A stretch of DNA of 64,000 bases from a bacterium 210917-DFI.7.65 (GTDB taxonomy: Bacteria; Bacillota; Clostridia; Oscillospirales; Oscillospiraceae), in the NCBI GenBank assembly GCA_020555865.1, contig JAJCJJ010000001.1:558001-622000 (forward strand). The letters run 5' to 3'. Position 1 is the stretch's first letter. Every line of letters begins with the position of its first letter. Shown piece by piece: positions 1 through 8,534 of the stretch. The translations under genes were made by a program, and so were the position numbers. The notes beneath the pieces are model-generated. The model had not been told where the DNA came from and did not search any database. It saw only the letters and a program-made list of their open reading frames with translations.

Positions 1-52
1 AGTCCATGCGCACACCCGATAGGAAAGCAGGCAGACCGTATCCGAACGGGAA

Positions 53-81
53 AAGAGCCGGCGGCGTTTCCGCCGGCTCTT
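53..81 (-). terminator. Stem-loop, possible terminator
   Basis: A perfect 12-bp stem (53-64 with 70-81) closes a 5-base loop. On the minus strand the stem is followed by four T then CCC, so it may end the LysR transcript about 210 bases after its stop. It could instead serve a gene left of the window. Between 82 and 292 I see no gene. Confidence 0.55.
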
Positions 82-292
82 AACGCGTATTTAGAAGCGA
101 TCTCTGTCCTGTGCGGGGGCGATGGGCGTCCATACGGCCAGATTGCATGGAACCTGCTTTTATTATACGGCTTGTTGGATGGAATTGCAAGGAAAGGATG
201 GACGAATCGGGCGGATTGGACAGCCTTTTCCCAAAGCTCCTTTTGTTCGTCGTCTTTTGCGCTCCGCCGGGTCAGAGCAGCGTCGAGCCGTC

Positions 293-1231
293 TCAGTGCC
301 GTTTCGCTTCCGCAGCGCTCAGTTGGGTGTGGATGGCACGGATTTTTTCGAGCATAGCGGCGGAAAAGGCGGATTGTGTGATCTCCGGCTGGTATACCAT
401 AAAGATCTGCAGGCTGGAGTCGAAGCCGGTCAGGCGCAAAGGCCAGATCAGAGCGCTTTTGGTGTACAGATCATCGATCACGGAAAAATGGGGCGTAATG
501 CCGACGCAGTTGCTGGCCGCGACAGCTTGTTTTACCGATTCCAGATCCCCCAGCACGGACTGCTGCTGAAAATTTTTCCAGTTGGTGACCGGAAACGAGC
601 CTGTGAATTGCGGCGAGTAGCTCATGCTGACCAGAGCATCCTCGCGGATTTCCTGGATGTGGATGCTTTCTTTGCCCCAGTGGCGCGAGTTCCGGTTCAC
701 AATGGCGCAAAAATAGTCCGGGGAGAGGTTTTCAAAAGTTAAACCGTTCAGCTCTGCCGTGTAGCGGATGTTTTCCGATTCCGCTTTTGTCAGTGTGCCG
801 ATGGCGATCTCGCATTTTCCCGCCGCCACCGCGGCTGCGCTTTTGCGGGAGAGTACCGGGGTGACATTCAGGCTGGTGTCACGGAAACGGGATTCTTTTT
901 CCAGCGTTAAATACGAGCCGAGCCTGGTGCAGAAGGCCGGATAGCAGCCGATGTTGCAGCTGGCATACTGGGTCACGGCCTTTTTGCTGACTTCGGTCAG
1001 TTTCTGATAGTCGGTCAGGATCCGTTCAATGATGCGGATCGCTTCTTTTCCACGGGGCGTGGGTGTGATGCCGTGGGAAGTGCGCAGGAAAAGCTGAATG
1101 TCAAGTTCCTTTTCCGCTGCCTGAATGGCGGCCGAGAGTGTGGTTTGGCCGATCCATAAATTTTTGGCAGCGGCAGAAATGGAGCCGGCGCGCGCCACTT
1201 CCAGCACATACTGCAGATTTTCAATACGCAT
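293..1231 (-). CDS. LysR family transcriptional regulator
   Basis: A 312-residue LysR-type regulator. Residues 1 to about 60 form the winged helix-turn-helix (SISAAAKNL, then TTLSAAI and LFLRT), and the rest matches the periplasmic-binding-like effector domain of the family. I start it at the ATG that opens MRIENLQ, because the 22 codons upstream do not resemble the family N-terminus and overlap the promoter. It is divergent from the beta-keto acid cleavage enzyme gene at 1443, the usual arrangement for a LysR protein and its target, so control of that gene is inferred. The ligand is unknown. A palindrome over the target's -35 box is a candidate binding site. Confidence 0.9.
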   Translation of the reverse strand: MRIENLQYVLEVARAGSISAAAKNLWIGQTTLSAAIQAAEKELDIQLFLRTSHGITPTPRGKEAIRIIERILTDYQKLTEVSKKAVTQYASCNIGCYPAFCTRLGSYLTLEKESRFRDTSLNVTPVLSRKSAAAVAAGKCEIAIGTLTKAESENIRYTAELNGLTFENLSPDYFCAIVNRNSRHWGKESIHIQEIREDALVSMSYSPQFTGSFPVTNWKNFQQQSVLGDLESVKQAVAASNCVGITPHFSVIDDLYTKSALIWPLRLTGFDSSLQIFMVYQPEITQSAFSAAMLEKIRAIHTQLSAAEAKRH

Positions 1232-1267
1232 GGACGTCACCTTCTTTGTGTGGAATGTTCTGCTGAC

Positions 1268-1297
1268 ATCATACCACAGTTTCGATTCTGTTACCAA
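1268..1297 (-). promoter_or_regulatory. Promoter of the LysR gene
   Basis: On the minus strand TTGGTA (1292-1297) and TATGAT (1268-1273) are 18 bases apart, 37 bases before the start codon. It fits a vegetative sigma-A promoter. Confidence 0.55.
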
Positions 1298-1331
1298 TCA
1301 TTTTGCTAATGCCCTATGCAAAAATTGTTAC

Positions 1332-1360
1332 TTGCCCTTTATGGGAATGTTTTATATAAT
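1332..1360 (+). promoter_or_regulatory. Promoter and LysR-like palindrome before the keto acid cleavage gene
   Basis: TTGCCC (1332-1337) and a perfect TATAAT (1355-1360) are 17 bases apart. The -35 box is the left arm of an inverted repeat, TTGCCC-TTTA-TGGGAA (1332-1347), with the T and A ends of a T-N11-A LysR box. A related CCCTATGC lies just upstream near 1311. LysR binding is inferred. Confidence 0.6.
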
Positions 1361-1442
1361 TAACATACAAGTTGTACAAAAAATGAGTAAAAACCTGTCT
1401 GCTTGTGGTCGACCTGTATAAAAACAAGGCGGGAGAAAGGAA

Positions 1443-2309
1443 ATGAGAAAGATGAGTGAAAAGCGTATTGTTACTGCGGCTCTGACCGGAGCGATGTCGC
1501 CGAAGGCGGTCAATCCCAATGTACCTGTTACGCCGGAGGAAATTGCGGAGGACGCCTATAAATGCTACAAGGCCGGCGCCGCCATTGTGCACCTGCACAT
1601 GCGCAACGCCCAGGACGAGGCCTGCAGCGACGTGGAATTGTTCCGCGAAAGCCAGCGGCTGATCCGCGAAAAGTGCGATGTGATCATCAATATGACCACC
1701 ACCGGCACCAACGCGGCCAACACGGCGGTGTGCGAGGAGGCGTATGACGAGCGCATTGCACCCGTGATCGAACTGGAGCCGGAGATGTGCTCCTATGATG
1801 CGGCCTCTTTTAACTGGATGAGCGCCAAACCCTTTACATTCCAGAACCCGCCCGCTTTTCTGGAAAAGCTCAACAAAGCCTGCATCGAGCACCACTGCAA
1901 ACCAGAGATCGAAATCTTCAATCCCGGTATGTTTGGCGTGATCCAGTGGTATACCGACCGTGGGCTGCTGCCCGGCCCCTGCCATTTCCAGTATGTCCTG
2001 GGTGTGCAGGGCGGCCTGCCGGCTGTGCCCAAAAGCGTTTTTGAGCTGGAGGAATACCGCAAGGAAATGTTCCCGGACTCGACTTGGTCGGCGTTTGGTA
2101 CTTCCAAAGGTAATCTGCCCTGTATTTTCACGGCGCTGGCTCTGGGCGGCGGGATCCGCGTGGGCCTGGAGGATACCGGGTTTTATGCCAAAGGGATTTT
2201 GGCGGACAACGAGATGCTGGTGCAGCGCGCAGCCCGCATCGTGAAAGAATTCGGCTGTGAGCCGGCCACGCCGGATGAGGCCCGTGCCATGCTGAAGATC
2301 GCGCGCTAA
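1443..2309 (+). CDS. Beta-keto acid cleavage enzyme (BKACE, DUF849 family)
   Basis: A 288-residue TIM-barrel enzyme of the BKACE family. The family condenses a beta-keto acid with acetyl-CoA and splits it into acetoacetate and a new CoA ester; the founding member Kce acts on 3-keto-5-aminohexanoate in lysine fermentation. Zinc ligands are visible in HLH (His50, His52), the start TAALTGA is typical, and a glutamate lies in GLEDTGF near the C-terminus. The ATG at 1443 has GGGAG seven bases upstream; a second ATG at 1455 is possible. No other lysine fermentation genes are present, so the substrate is open. It is single, between a divergent LysR gene and its own terminator. Confidence 0.9.
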   Translation: MRKMSEKRIVTAALTGAMSPKAVNPNVPVTPEEIAEDAYKCYKAGAAIVHLHMRNAQDEACSDVELFRESQRLIREKCDVIINMTTTGTNAANTAVCEEAYDERIAPVIELEPEMCSYDAASFNWMSAKPFTFQNPPAFLEKLNKACIEHHCKPEIEIFNPGMFGVIQWYTDRGLLPGPCHFQYVLGVQGGLPAVPKSVFELEEYRKEMFPDSTWSAFGTSKGNLPCIFTALALGGGIRVGLEDTGFYAKGILADNEMLVQRAARIVKEFGCEPATPDEARAMLKIAR

Positions 2310-2339
2310 CCAAATTGGTTCTCTTTTCCCGGAGAAAAC

Positions 2340-2385
2340 GCCCGCGCGGAAGGATTGGATCTTCCTTCTGCGCGGGCGCTTTTTT
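2340..2385. terminator. Bidirectional terminator
   Basis: A 15-bp stem with one G-U pair (2340-2354 with 2363-2377) is followed by a T run on the plus strand and by GTTTTC on the minus strand. It separates the convergent gene pair at 1443 and 2400. Confidence 0.85.
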
Positions 2386-2399
2386 GTATGCGGACAGCG

Positions 2400-2918
2400 T
2401 CAAAGAGCTGCTTTGCAGATGTTCAGCAATGTTTTGCCCAAAGGATTGGCGGCAGTGCGTCCGCCCGGCTTGATTTCAACGGCGGCCAGCCGCAGATCGG
2501 CCCAGCCGCTTTCGGGTTTGACATAATCCTTGTGGAATTTCGTTTTTTTCAACTTTGCCGCTGCTGTGGGGGCGATTGCGTCGCACAGGAATACGACAGA
2601 GGCCAGGGAGAAATTATGGTTCGGGTTGGGGTCCACGCGGCTGAGGGCGTCTTCCAGCGCCTCGGCGCAGCAGGTCTCCAGCAGTTCTTCATCCAGATAT
2701 TCCATGGAGTACATATAAACGAAATCGTCGCTCTCCACGCAGCCCACCTTGGCCAGGGAGAGGATTTTACGGTCGCTGACCAGATGCATCAGGGCGGTGG
2801 CGGCCAGAGGAGAGTTGGGATCCATGCCCAATGCGCAGCGATAGGGTCCCTGGTTTTCATAATACGCATACAAGCGCTCGACCGCAGCGGTGCGGTCTGT
2901 GTTCACCGTTGTTGTCAT
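2400..2918 (-). CDS. Conserved-looking protein of unknown function
   Basis: A 172-residue soluble protein I do not recognise. It has no signal peptide, no membrane segment and no catalytic motif I can name. The N-terminal third is acidic and alpha-helical in character (RLYAYYENQGPYR, then SDRKILSLAK); the C-terminal third is basic (AAKLKKTKFHKDY, KPGGRTA). The start is firm: a good ribosome site, AAAGGA, lies upstream and a near-consensus promoter lies 35 bases before the ATG. It runs divergently from uvrB and convergently with the keto acid cleavage gene, so it is a single-gene unit. A link to DNA repair cannot be inferred from position alone. Confidence 0.75.
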   Translation of the reverse strand: MTTTVNTDRTAAVERLYAYYENQGPYRCALGMDPNSPLAATALMHLVSDRKILSLAKVGCVESDDFVYMYSMEYLDEELLETCCAEALEDALSRVDPNPNHNFSLASVVFLCDAIAPTAAAKLKKTKFHKDYVKPESGWADLRLAAVEIKPGGRTAANPLGKTLLNICKAAL

Positions 2919-2952
2919 TGTTCAAATCAATCCTTTCATATTATCCGACACC

Positions 2953-2981
2953 ATCATAATATCTGGCAAAAAAATTGTCAA
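2953..2981 (-). promoter_or_regulatory. Strong promoter of the 2400-2918 gene
   Basis: On the minus strand a perfect TTGACA (2976-2981) is 17 bases from TATGAT (2953-2958). The match suggests high expression of an otherwise uncharacterised gene. Confidence 0.75.
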
Positions 2982-3025
2982 TGTCATCAAAAAACGGAAA
3001 ATAAGCGCGATTTTTGGGAGATTTA

Positions 3026-3055
3026 TTGCAATTTGACGGTAGAGTGGGGTATAAT
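3026..3055 (+). promoter_or_regulatory. Promoter of uvrB
   Basis: TTGCAA (3026-3031) and TATAAT (3050-3055) are 18 bases apart, 36 bases before uvrB. I looked for a Firmicutes LexA box (CGAAC-N4-GTTCG) here and did not see one. Confidence 0.65.
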
Positions 3056-3090
3056 GAGAGCCAATCACGCAATGTAAGGAGGCGGAAAGA

Positions 3091-5064
3091 ATGCCGCAGT
3101 TCAAATTAGTCAGCCCTTACGAGGCCGCGGGCGATCAGCCTCAGGCCATTGAAAAGTTGGTGCAGGGCGTGCAGTGGGGCCTGCGGGAGCAGGCGCTGCT
3201 GGGCGTGACCGGCTCCGGCAAGACCTTTACCATGGCAAAAGTTATCGAGCGGCTGCAGCGCCCGGCTCTGGTGCTGGCTCACAACAAAACTCTGGCTGCG
3301 CAGCTGTGTGCGGAATTCAAGGAATTTTTTCCGGAAAACGCGGTGGAGTATTTTGTGAGTTATTACGATTACTATCAGCCGGAAGCGTATATTCCGCATA
3401 CGGATACCTATATCGAAAAGGACGCTTCTACCAACGATGAGATCGACCGGCTGCGTCTGTCGGCCACCTGCGCGTTGTTGGAGCGGCGGGATGTAATTGT
3501 CGTATCTTCTGTTTCCTGTATTTATGGCCTGGGCGAACCGGAAGATTTTGCGCAGATGATGATCTCCATCCGTGCCGGCGGCACGCTGGATCGGGAGGAG
3601 TTCCTGCGCCGCTTGGTGGAGATCCGCTATGAACGCAATGACATCGCCTTTGAGCGCAACATGTTTCGTGTGCGGGGCGATACGGTGGAGGTTTGGCCCG
3701 CTTATTGGAAAGATACTGCGATCCGGGTGGAGTTTTTTGGAGATGAAGTGGATCGCATCAGCGAGATCAACACGGTTACCGGAGCGGTAGTGCGCAATCT
3801 GACCCATGTGCCTATTTGGCCGGCGACCCACTATGTGACGCCTAAAGAGAAAATGGACGCTGCCATTGAACATATTTACAAGGAATTGGACGAGCGCTGC
3901 GCCTACTTCAAAGAGCATAATCAGCTGGTGGAAGAGCAGCGCCTGCGGCAGCGCGTGCTGTACGATATTGAGATGATGCAGGAGCTGGGCTACTGCTCCG
4001 GCATTGAAAACTACTCCCGGGTGATCGAGGGCCGCCCTGTTGGCTCGCCGCCACACACACTGTTGGATTATTTTCCGGAGGATTTCCTCCTGTTTGTGGA
4101 TGAAAGCCATGTGACACTGCCTCAGGTTCGGGCTATGTACAACGGTGACCGCGCACGCAAGGACAGTCTGGTGCAGTATGGGTTCCGCCTGCCCTGTGCC
4201 TACGATAACCGCCCGCTGAAGTTTGATGAGTTTGAGCGGCGTGTCCATCAGGCGATTTATGTTTCCGCTACTCCCGGACCCTATGAGCGGGAGCGTGCGG
4301 GGCAGATCGTTGAACAGGTCATCCGGCCCACGGGGCTTTTGGATCCGGAGATCGAAGTGCGTCCGGTGCTGGGCCAGATCGATGATCTGATCCACGAGGT
4401 GGAACTGCGCGCGGCGAAAAACGAACGGGTGCTGGTAACGACCCTGACCAAGAAAATGGCAGAAGACCTGACGGATTATCTTGCCGGAGCCGGCATCCGT
4501 GTTCGTTATATGCACTCCGATATCGGCGCCATCGAACGCATGGAGATTGTGCGGGATCTGCGCAAGGGTGAGTTTGATGTTTTGGTGGGCATCAATCTGC
4601 TGCGCGAAGGACTGGATATGCCGGAAGTGAGCCTGGTAGCCATTTTGGATGCGGATAAAGAAGGCTTTTTGCGCAGCGAAACATCTCTCATTCAAACCAT
4701 TGGCCGTGCTGCCCGGAATGCGGAGGGAAAAGTGATTTTGTATGCCGACGCCGTGACACCCTCCATGCGCGCGGCCATGGACGAAACGGAGCGCCGCCGC
4801 CGCAAGCAGGATGCGTTTAACAAAGCCCACGGTATTGTACCCAAAACGATTGTCAAGCCGGTGCACGACATTCTGGAAATCAGCGAAAGCGACGCGAGCA
4901 ACGGCAGGAAGCGCCAGAAAAAACTGTCCGATCGGGAGCGGCGCGAGGAAATCGCGAAGCTGGAAAAACAAATGCGCGAGGCGTCCAAAATGCTGGAATT
5001 CGAATACGCCGCCGTGCTGCGCGACCGCATTATTGCGCTGCGGGGAGAGGAGAAAAAGAAATGA
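3091..5064 (+). CDS. uvrB: Excinuclease ABC subunit B
   Basis: A 657-residue UvrB, full length for the family. UvrB is loaded by UvrA, verifies DNA damage with its beta-hairpin and recruits UvrC for incision in nucleotide excision repair. Visible features are Walker A GVTGSGKT (about 38-45), the damage-probing hairpin [10 protein letters not shown] (91-100), the helicase motifs, including DESHVTLPQ and GRAARN, and a C-terminal UVR motif that binds UvrC (about 620-650). A strong ribosome site, AAGGAGG, precedes the ATG. Neither uvrA nor uvrC follows; instead its TGA overlaps the ATG of a small membrane protein gene. Confidence 0.98.
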   Translation: MPQFKLVSPYEAAGDQPQAIEKLVQGVQWGLREQALLGVTGSGKTFTMAKVIERLQRPALVLAHNKTLAAQLCAEFKEFFPENAVEYFVSYYDYYQPEAYIPHTDTYIEKDASTNDEIDRLRLSATCALLERRDVIVVSSVSCIYGLGEPEDFAQMMISIRAGGTLDREEFLRRLVEIRYERNDIAFERNMFRVRGDTVEVWPAYWKDTAIRVEFFGDEVDRISEINTVTGAVVRNLTHVPIWPATHYVTPKEKMDAAIEHIYKELDERCAYFKEHNQLVEEQRLRQRVLYDIEMMQELGYCSGIENYSRVIEGRPVGSPPHTLLDYFPEDFLLFVDESHVTLPQVRAMYNGDRARKDSLVQYGFRLPCAYDNRPLKFDEFERRVHQAIYVSATPGPYERERAGQIVEQVIRPTGLLDPEIEVRPVLGQIDDLIHEVELRAAKNERVLVTTLTKKMAEDLTDYLAGAGIRVRYMHSDIGAIERMEIVRDLRKGEFDVLVGINLLREGLDMPEVSLVAILDADKEGFLRSETSLIQTIGRAARNAEGKVILYADAVTPSMRAAMDETERRRRKQDAFNKAHGIVPKTIVKPVHDILEISESDASNGRKRQKKLSDRERREEIAKLEKQMREASKMLEFEYAAVLRDRIIALRGEEKKK

Positions 5065-5252
5065 GTCCATTCCTGGTCCTGGCATTTGTGGTGGTAATCA
5101 TCGGCTTTGTGCTTCTGCTTCGGCCGGAGCTTTTGTGGCGCTTGTGGCATAAGGACAAAAAAGCGGTCCTACCTGGTGCACAGGCAGCGTTGCTGCGCCT
5201 TGGCGGCATCGGCTGCATGCTTCTGTCAGTCTGTTTGGCACAGTTGGTTTAA
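5061..5252 (+). CDS. Small two-helix membrane protein
   Basis: A 63-residue protein with two hydrophobic segments (about 3-20 and 42-60) joined by a basic loop, WHKDKKAV. Its ATGA start overlaps the uvrB stop, so it is translated by coupling. It resembles short DUF6199-like membrane proteins, but this is a weak resemblance and no function is known. It sits 15 bases before the DUF2812-type gene, another membrane protein. Confidence 0.65.
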   Translation: MSPFLVLAFVVVIIGFVLLLRPELLWRLWHKDKKAVLPGAQAALLRLGGIGCMLLSVCLAQLV

Positions 5253-5267
5253 TACTGGGGAGGAGTT

Positions 5268-5816
5268 ATGAAGGAACACCATCGGTTTCGTCTCTTTTTT
5301 GCATGGGACTTTCAGCGGGAGGAGGATTGGATCAACCGCCTGTCCCGGGACAAAGGGCTGCAGCTTGAGCGTGTGGGGTGCTGCCACTATGTGTTTGCAG
5401 AAGGGGAAAAGGGCGCGTATACCTACCGGTTGGAGCTGCTGCGCCGCACGGCGTGTGATGCGGCGGAAAAACGGTATCTTCAGGCCGTTCATGCACAGGA
5501 GGTCTGCCGAAACGGGGAATGGGGCTACTACCGCCTTCCAGCCGGCAGCACATTTGCCCAGTATGCCTGCTGTGATTCCAAGCTGGCGTATCTGCGCGGG
5601 ATTTACCGCCGCTATCTCATATTTGGTACAGCGGTTTACATTGCGCTGGCCATGGATATGTCCGCGTTTTTATCCATGCGTATGACTGTACTGCACGGGG
5701 TGGCGCTGGTGCTGCTGACGCTGCTGGCTCTGGCCTTCAGTGTGGGCCTGACCCGGTTCCATGTGGTGTTGCGCCGCCTGCGGCGGGGCGCTGCAGAGGA
5801 ACGTGGAGACTGGTAG
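5268..5816 (+). CDS. DUF2812-like membrane protein
   Basis: A 182-residue protein. The N-terminal half has the pattern seen in DUF2812 proteins (RLFFAWDFQREEDWINRLS, then GLQLERVG), and two transmembrane helices follow (about 117-135 and 142-162). The C-terminus is basic. Members often sit beside PadR-type regulators, but none is present. GGGGAGG lies seven bases before the ATG. It appears to be the last gene of the uvrB unit, since a strong terminator follows. Function is unknown. Confidence 0.75.
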   Translation: MKEHHRFRLFFAWDFQREEDWINRLSRDKGLQLERVGCCHYVFAEGEKGAYTYRLELLRRTACDAAEKRYLQAVHAQEVCRNGEWGYYRLPAGSTFAQYACCDSKLAYLRGIYRRYLIFGTAVYIALAMDMSAFLSMRMTVLHGVALVLLTLLALAFSVGLTRFHVVLRRLRRGAAEERGDW

Positions 5817-5852
5817 TGCGCTGTGTCGGAAAAGCAGGGGCGGATACGGTTG

Positions 5853-5888
5853 CCGCCATCCCCCGCATTGCGGGGGATGGCGGTTTTT
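5853..5888 (+). terminator. Rho-independent terminator after the uvrB unit
   Basis: A 13-bp perfect stem (5853-5865 with 5871-5883) is followed by five T on the plus strand. Confidence 0.9.
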
Positions 5889-5948
5889 GCTGCGCTATGG
5901 GGAGAATGGGATGCTGCAAACAGATCAGGGCTGGTTCAGCCCGTTTGT

Positions 5949-6188
5949 TCAGCAGCCGCGCCGGCGAAGGACATGGATACAGTCGGCGCTGATCTGTGGG
6001 GGAATGCTCGCCGTCATAATGCCGTTGTAGTGGATACAGATGCAGTCGCCCACATGGAAGCAGCAGGCCTGGTCCGTATGGACCACGACTTCCTGCTGTG
6101 TCGCATGGTCGCAGACCAGGAGCTGGTTGCGTTCGACGTTGCATACGGTTGCTTGCATGGTGGCAGACATGGTTGTGGTTGTGTTCAT
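5949..6188 (-). CDS. Small cysteine-rich protein of unknown function
   Basis: A 79-residue protein starting MNTTTTMSATMQATV, with six cysteines and histidines close to them (VCDHATQQ, QACCFHVGDCICIHYNG). The even spacing of beta-like strands suggests a small OB- or SH3-like barrel, possibly metal-binding; this is inference. The start is chosen because AGGAGGT lies nine bases upstream, while the longer reading frame lacks a ribosome site. A hairpin (about 6210-6228) lies in the leader. It stands at the left border of the decayed mobile element and could be either a host gene or cargo. I cannot name its family. Confidence 0.7.
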   Translation of the reverse strand: MNTTTTMSATMQATVCNVERNQLLVCDHATQQEVVVHTDQACCFHVGDCICIHYNGIMTASIPPQISADCIHVLRRRGC

Positions 6189-6316
6189 AAAAAAGATACC
6201 TCCTACAGTGGAACCCCTGTTGGGGTCCCATGTCAGTTTATGGTGAATCGGAGGGAGTAGTGCATCAGAGGACATGCCAGCCGTTGACCGGTATGCTGGC
6301 TTGAAAGGGAAAAAGA

Positions 6317-6350
6317 CTGCAAAACCCTTGAAAATCAAGGCGTTTTGCAG
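6317..6350 (-). terminator. Stem-loop at the 3' end of the integrase relic
   Basis: A 15-bp stem with one bulged base (6317-6331 with 6335-6350) starts one base after the integrase relic's stop. On the minus strand TCTTTTTCCC follows, so it can act as a terminator. Integrase-proximal palindromes of this kind are also seen at attachment sites of integrative elements. Its right arm contains GCGTTTTGCA, which recurs at 9279-9288. Confidence 0.6.
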
Positions 6351-6351
6351 T

Positions 6352-7138
6352 TCAATCGCTGTTTCTTCCGGTTTCATTCATGTAAAAATGGCTTCCAGCG
6401 GCGGTGCAGAATAGCCTCGTCCATGTATTTGCCGGCGAGAGCGAAAGGGCTTCTTTTTGCGGCCTGAAGAAGCGGCAGAAGATCGGAATAAATTGAAATA
6501 TCACGCCCCACTGCATCTGTTTGGGATCCCTTGATGACCGCTGGTCCGTTCTTCCACGCATGATGGACGTGGCCTTGTTCTGTTTGAACTTATTATCGTT
6601 CCATGTGTGGACAGCTGTTTCATTGGGACGTATTTCGGTATGAAGATGGGTGAGCACCTAACGTCCGATTGGGCGGTATTTGGCGACGTCAAGGATGGCA
6701 GTGCATTCTTCAAGTTCCGCTGGGTCATATGGGGGATCAAGCGGGACTGACGCGTCCGTTTGAACATCTCCTGCATCACCATCCGCTTTTGTTATATGAG
6801 AGGACGAGCAGCCTGCTTGTCCATTCAAAATGCGCTGGGGGTGTATGTCTTTTACATCCTTGGGCTTCATGGTGCCGATACAGGAATTGATGCAACCATT
6901 GAACTGTTCATCGTACATTTTCAGTGATTTGTCCGTCAGTCCTTTGGGGCCTGTGTAGGTGGCTTTTCCCTCTTTATACCAGGCAGAAACGCGTATGCTT
7001 CCGCCGACGGTTTCTTCGCTGCGTTTTGCTGCGGAGCGTTTCTCAGCCGGCTTGGTCATAGCCTCCGGTGACCTCATACTTCTTGCCGTTGTATCGGGCT
7101 GTTTTCGAATAGAGTTTTCCGTTGATTTTCCTATCGTT
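6352..7138 (-). pseudogene. Broken tyrosine recombinase (integrase)
   Basis: Three reading frames on the minus strand together spell an integrase of the type carried by Clostridia integrative elements. Reading from 7138, the arm-binding start has KINGKLYSKTARYNGKKYEV, then WYKEGKATYTGPKGL and LTDKSLKMYDEQFN; the next frame has MFKRTRQSRLIP; the last has RPNETAVHTWNDNKF and RWKPFLHE. The catalytic C-terminal part (the His-x-x-Arg and Tyr boxes) is missing, and at least two frameshifts are needed, so it cannot be active. Parts of the matching are from memory of the family. It marks the left end of a decayed element. Confidence 0.8.
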
Positions 7139-7146
7139 GGTGAGAC

Positions 7147-7222
7147 AAAGGGGCAGTGAGCCGGTCAAAACTTACTGCCCCTTCTCCCGTTCGGTGTTTC
7201 GGCACCGGCGGGATTTTTTATT
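7147..7222. terminator. Two stem-loops between PH gene and integrase relic
   Basis: The first (AAGGGGCAGT with ACTGCCCCTT, 7147-7182) is followed on the minus strand by TTTGTC and may end the PH-domain gene. The second (about 7187-7216) is followed by six T on the plus strand and ends a transcript in the other direction. Confidence 0.55.
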
Positions 7223-7670
7223 TATTCAGATTTTCGTGGTTCTCGTATGCGATTTCTTGAAGTTTTTTGTACAGAGGCTGAATGTTGTATTTTTTAGGGA
7301 ACTCAAATGTTTTCTCTCCCATGGATACACCATTCGTAGCTTTGTAATATGGAGATGCGATATAAGAGATATTGATTTCACTGTCATCCAAACCAAATCC
7401 GGAAGTTTCGGCGGAAACATGAACAATGCTGTTCAAATTAATGGAATCTACCCGCATCTTTTGCCCGGTAGCGCCCTGTTTATCAAAATCCACAATGCGT
7501 TTGTCCGTAAAAAGCACTACGTCACGTACCAGACGGAAACCGAGCTGAATTGTTTCGTTGTCCATTAAGTAGGCTCCGTATTCTTTTGCCAGTTCCTCAA
7601 CCGATACTTCACTCATGTTTCCCAGTACACCCTGCGTAAGGGAGCCACCGAGTTTCCCAATCAGTCCCAT
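7218..7670 (-). CDS. PH domain-containing protein
   Basis: A 150-residue cytoplasmic protein that fits the bacterial pleckstrin-homology family (bPH_1): an N-terminal helix, then beta strands such as FRLVRDVVLFTDKRIVDFDKQG and a C-terminal helix. The family is widespread in Firmicutes and is often carried near integrases; its molecular role is not established. It is the only intact gene in the decayed element. AAGGAGG lies eight bases before the ATG. On the minus strand it follows the repressor relic directly, so it may once have been co-transcribed with it. Confidence 0.85.
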   Translation of the reverse strand: MGLIGKLGGSLTQGVLGNMSEVSVEELAKEYGAYLMDNETIQLGFRLVRDVVLFTDKRIVDFDKQGATGQKMRVDSINLNSIVHVSAETSGFGLDDSEINISYIASPYYKATNGVSMGEKTFEFPKKYNIQPLYKKLQEIAYENHENLNK

Positions 7671-7685
7671 TTTATATTCCTCCTT

Positions 7686-8130
7686 CTATTTATACCGCCC
7701 TCCGGCGGTTGGGTTACTTTGGCAGCGGGAACCGCTGCTTCCATCAATAGAGAATACGCCGATATCCCGGTTTTCGATCGGTGCTTTGGTGCAAAATGCA
7801 ATGGAACCATCTGGAAAATAAGGCTCCATAGAATTACCGCCAACTTTCACGGCATGCATGGCATTTTGGGAATCATCTTTCTTTTTCCATGTCTATCGCT
7901 GCTCTGACAGTACGCTGCCTCAATTTGTCTGTACTGTCATCGTCCTTTGCTGCTTTTTTAGCCTCCTCCGAGAGCTCGGAGGAGGATTTTTTGATTCGGA
8001 GGGTTTCTTTTGGGCATTACTAAAGCCCATGGGATAATCAATAGTAGATCCATATTTCTGAGCTGCAGCAATCCAAAAATCGGATTTCGGGTTTCGGCTT
8101 CCTGTTTCGTACATATTCCCCTTCCTTCCT
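7686..8130 (-). pseudogene. Broken XRE/S24-type phage repressor
   Basis: The minus strand from about 7850 to 7686 reads HAVKVGGNSMEPYFPDGSIAF and then a strand-rich tail, the S24 (LexA/CI) fold with its SMEP serine region. Upstream, around 8100-8040, another frame reads FWIAAAQKYGSTIDYPMGFS, like the end of an XRE helix-turn-helix. The two parts are out of frame with stops between, and the start of the regulator is not recognisable. The catalytic lysine region also seems lost. It lies between int and the opposite-strand genes, as repressors do in phages and integrative elements. Confidence 0.7.
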
Positions 8131-8265
8131 GTCACTAATCATAAACCACCAGAAGCGAGATATCAATAAAATAATTCCCCAAAATGGCGAACATCGTATT
8201 GATAGACTCCGAGTTGTAGGCTGCACTGCAACTAGTCCATGGCAAGAGGATAAGAAGGGATAACA

Positions 8266-8422
8266 ATGCGAACTTGTGTAAACATTGAAGCAGAAGGCGG
8301 ACGGCTCCCCATGGCCAAAGGCCAGTTGGCATTACGTTTAAAACTTATAACAGCTATATCCGTGGCGCTATGAGAACGATCTGGTGAACAAAGCCAGTAT
8401 GCAGGACCGTGGGATGGTATAA
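8266..8422 (+). pseudogene. Gene relic of the mobile element
   Basis: A ribosome site, AAGGG, and an ATG at 8266 open a short frame, MRTCVNIEAEGGRLPMAKGQ, that stops at 8373. A second frame then continues with RYENDLVNKASMQDRGMV to 8422. A single frameshift would join them. The protein family is not recognised. A terminator-like stem-loop on the other strand follows at once. Confidence 0.4.
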
Positions 8423-8458
8423 AAATGCCCCTGTCGATTCGGACCCATCGGCAGGGGC
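8421..8458 (-). terminator. Stem-loop terminator, minus strand
   Basis: A 12-bp stem with one G-U pair (8427-8438 with 8447-8458) is followed on the minus strand by ATTTTT. No intact minus-strand gene lies upstream of it now, which supports loss of element genes. Confidence 0.55.
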
Positions 8459-8534
8459 GTGTAAGACATGAAATCAGTCTTTACATTTGTATTTTAGCAC
8501 AATGGAAAGCGGATTACAAGGAGGAAGTTTTCGC

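Noticed and set aside
2930..3090. LexA (SOS) box before uvrB
   Set aside because: No sequence close to CGAAC-N4-GTTCG is present between the divergent promoters.
3106..5085. A 659-codon open frame antisense to uvrB
   Set aside because: It mirrors the uvrB frame, as GC-rich genes often do, has no ribosome site and encodes a His/Arg-rich nonsense sequence.
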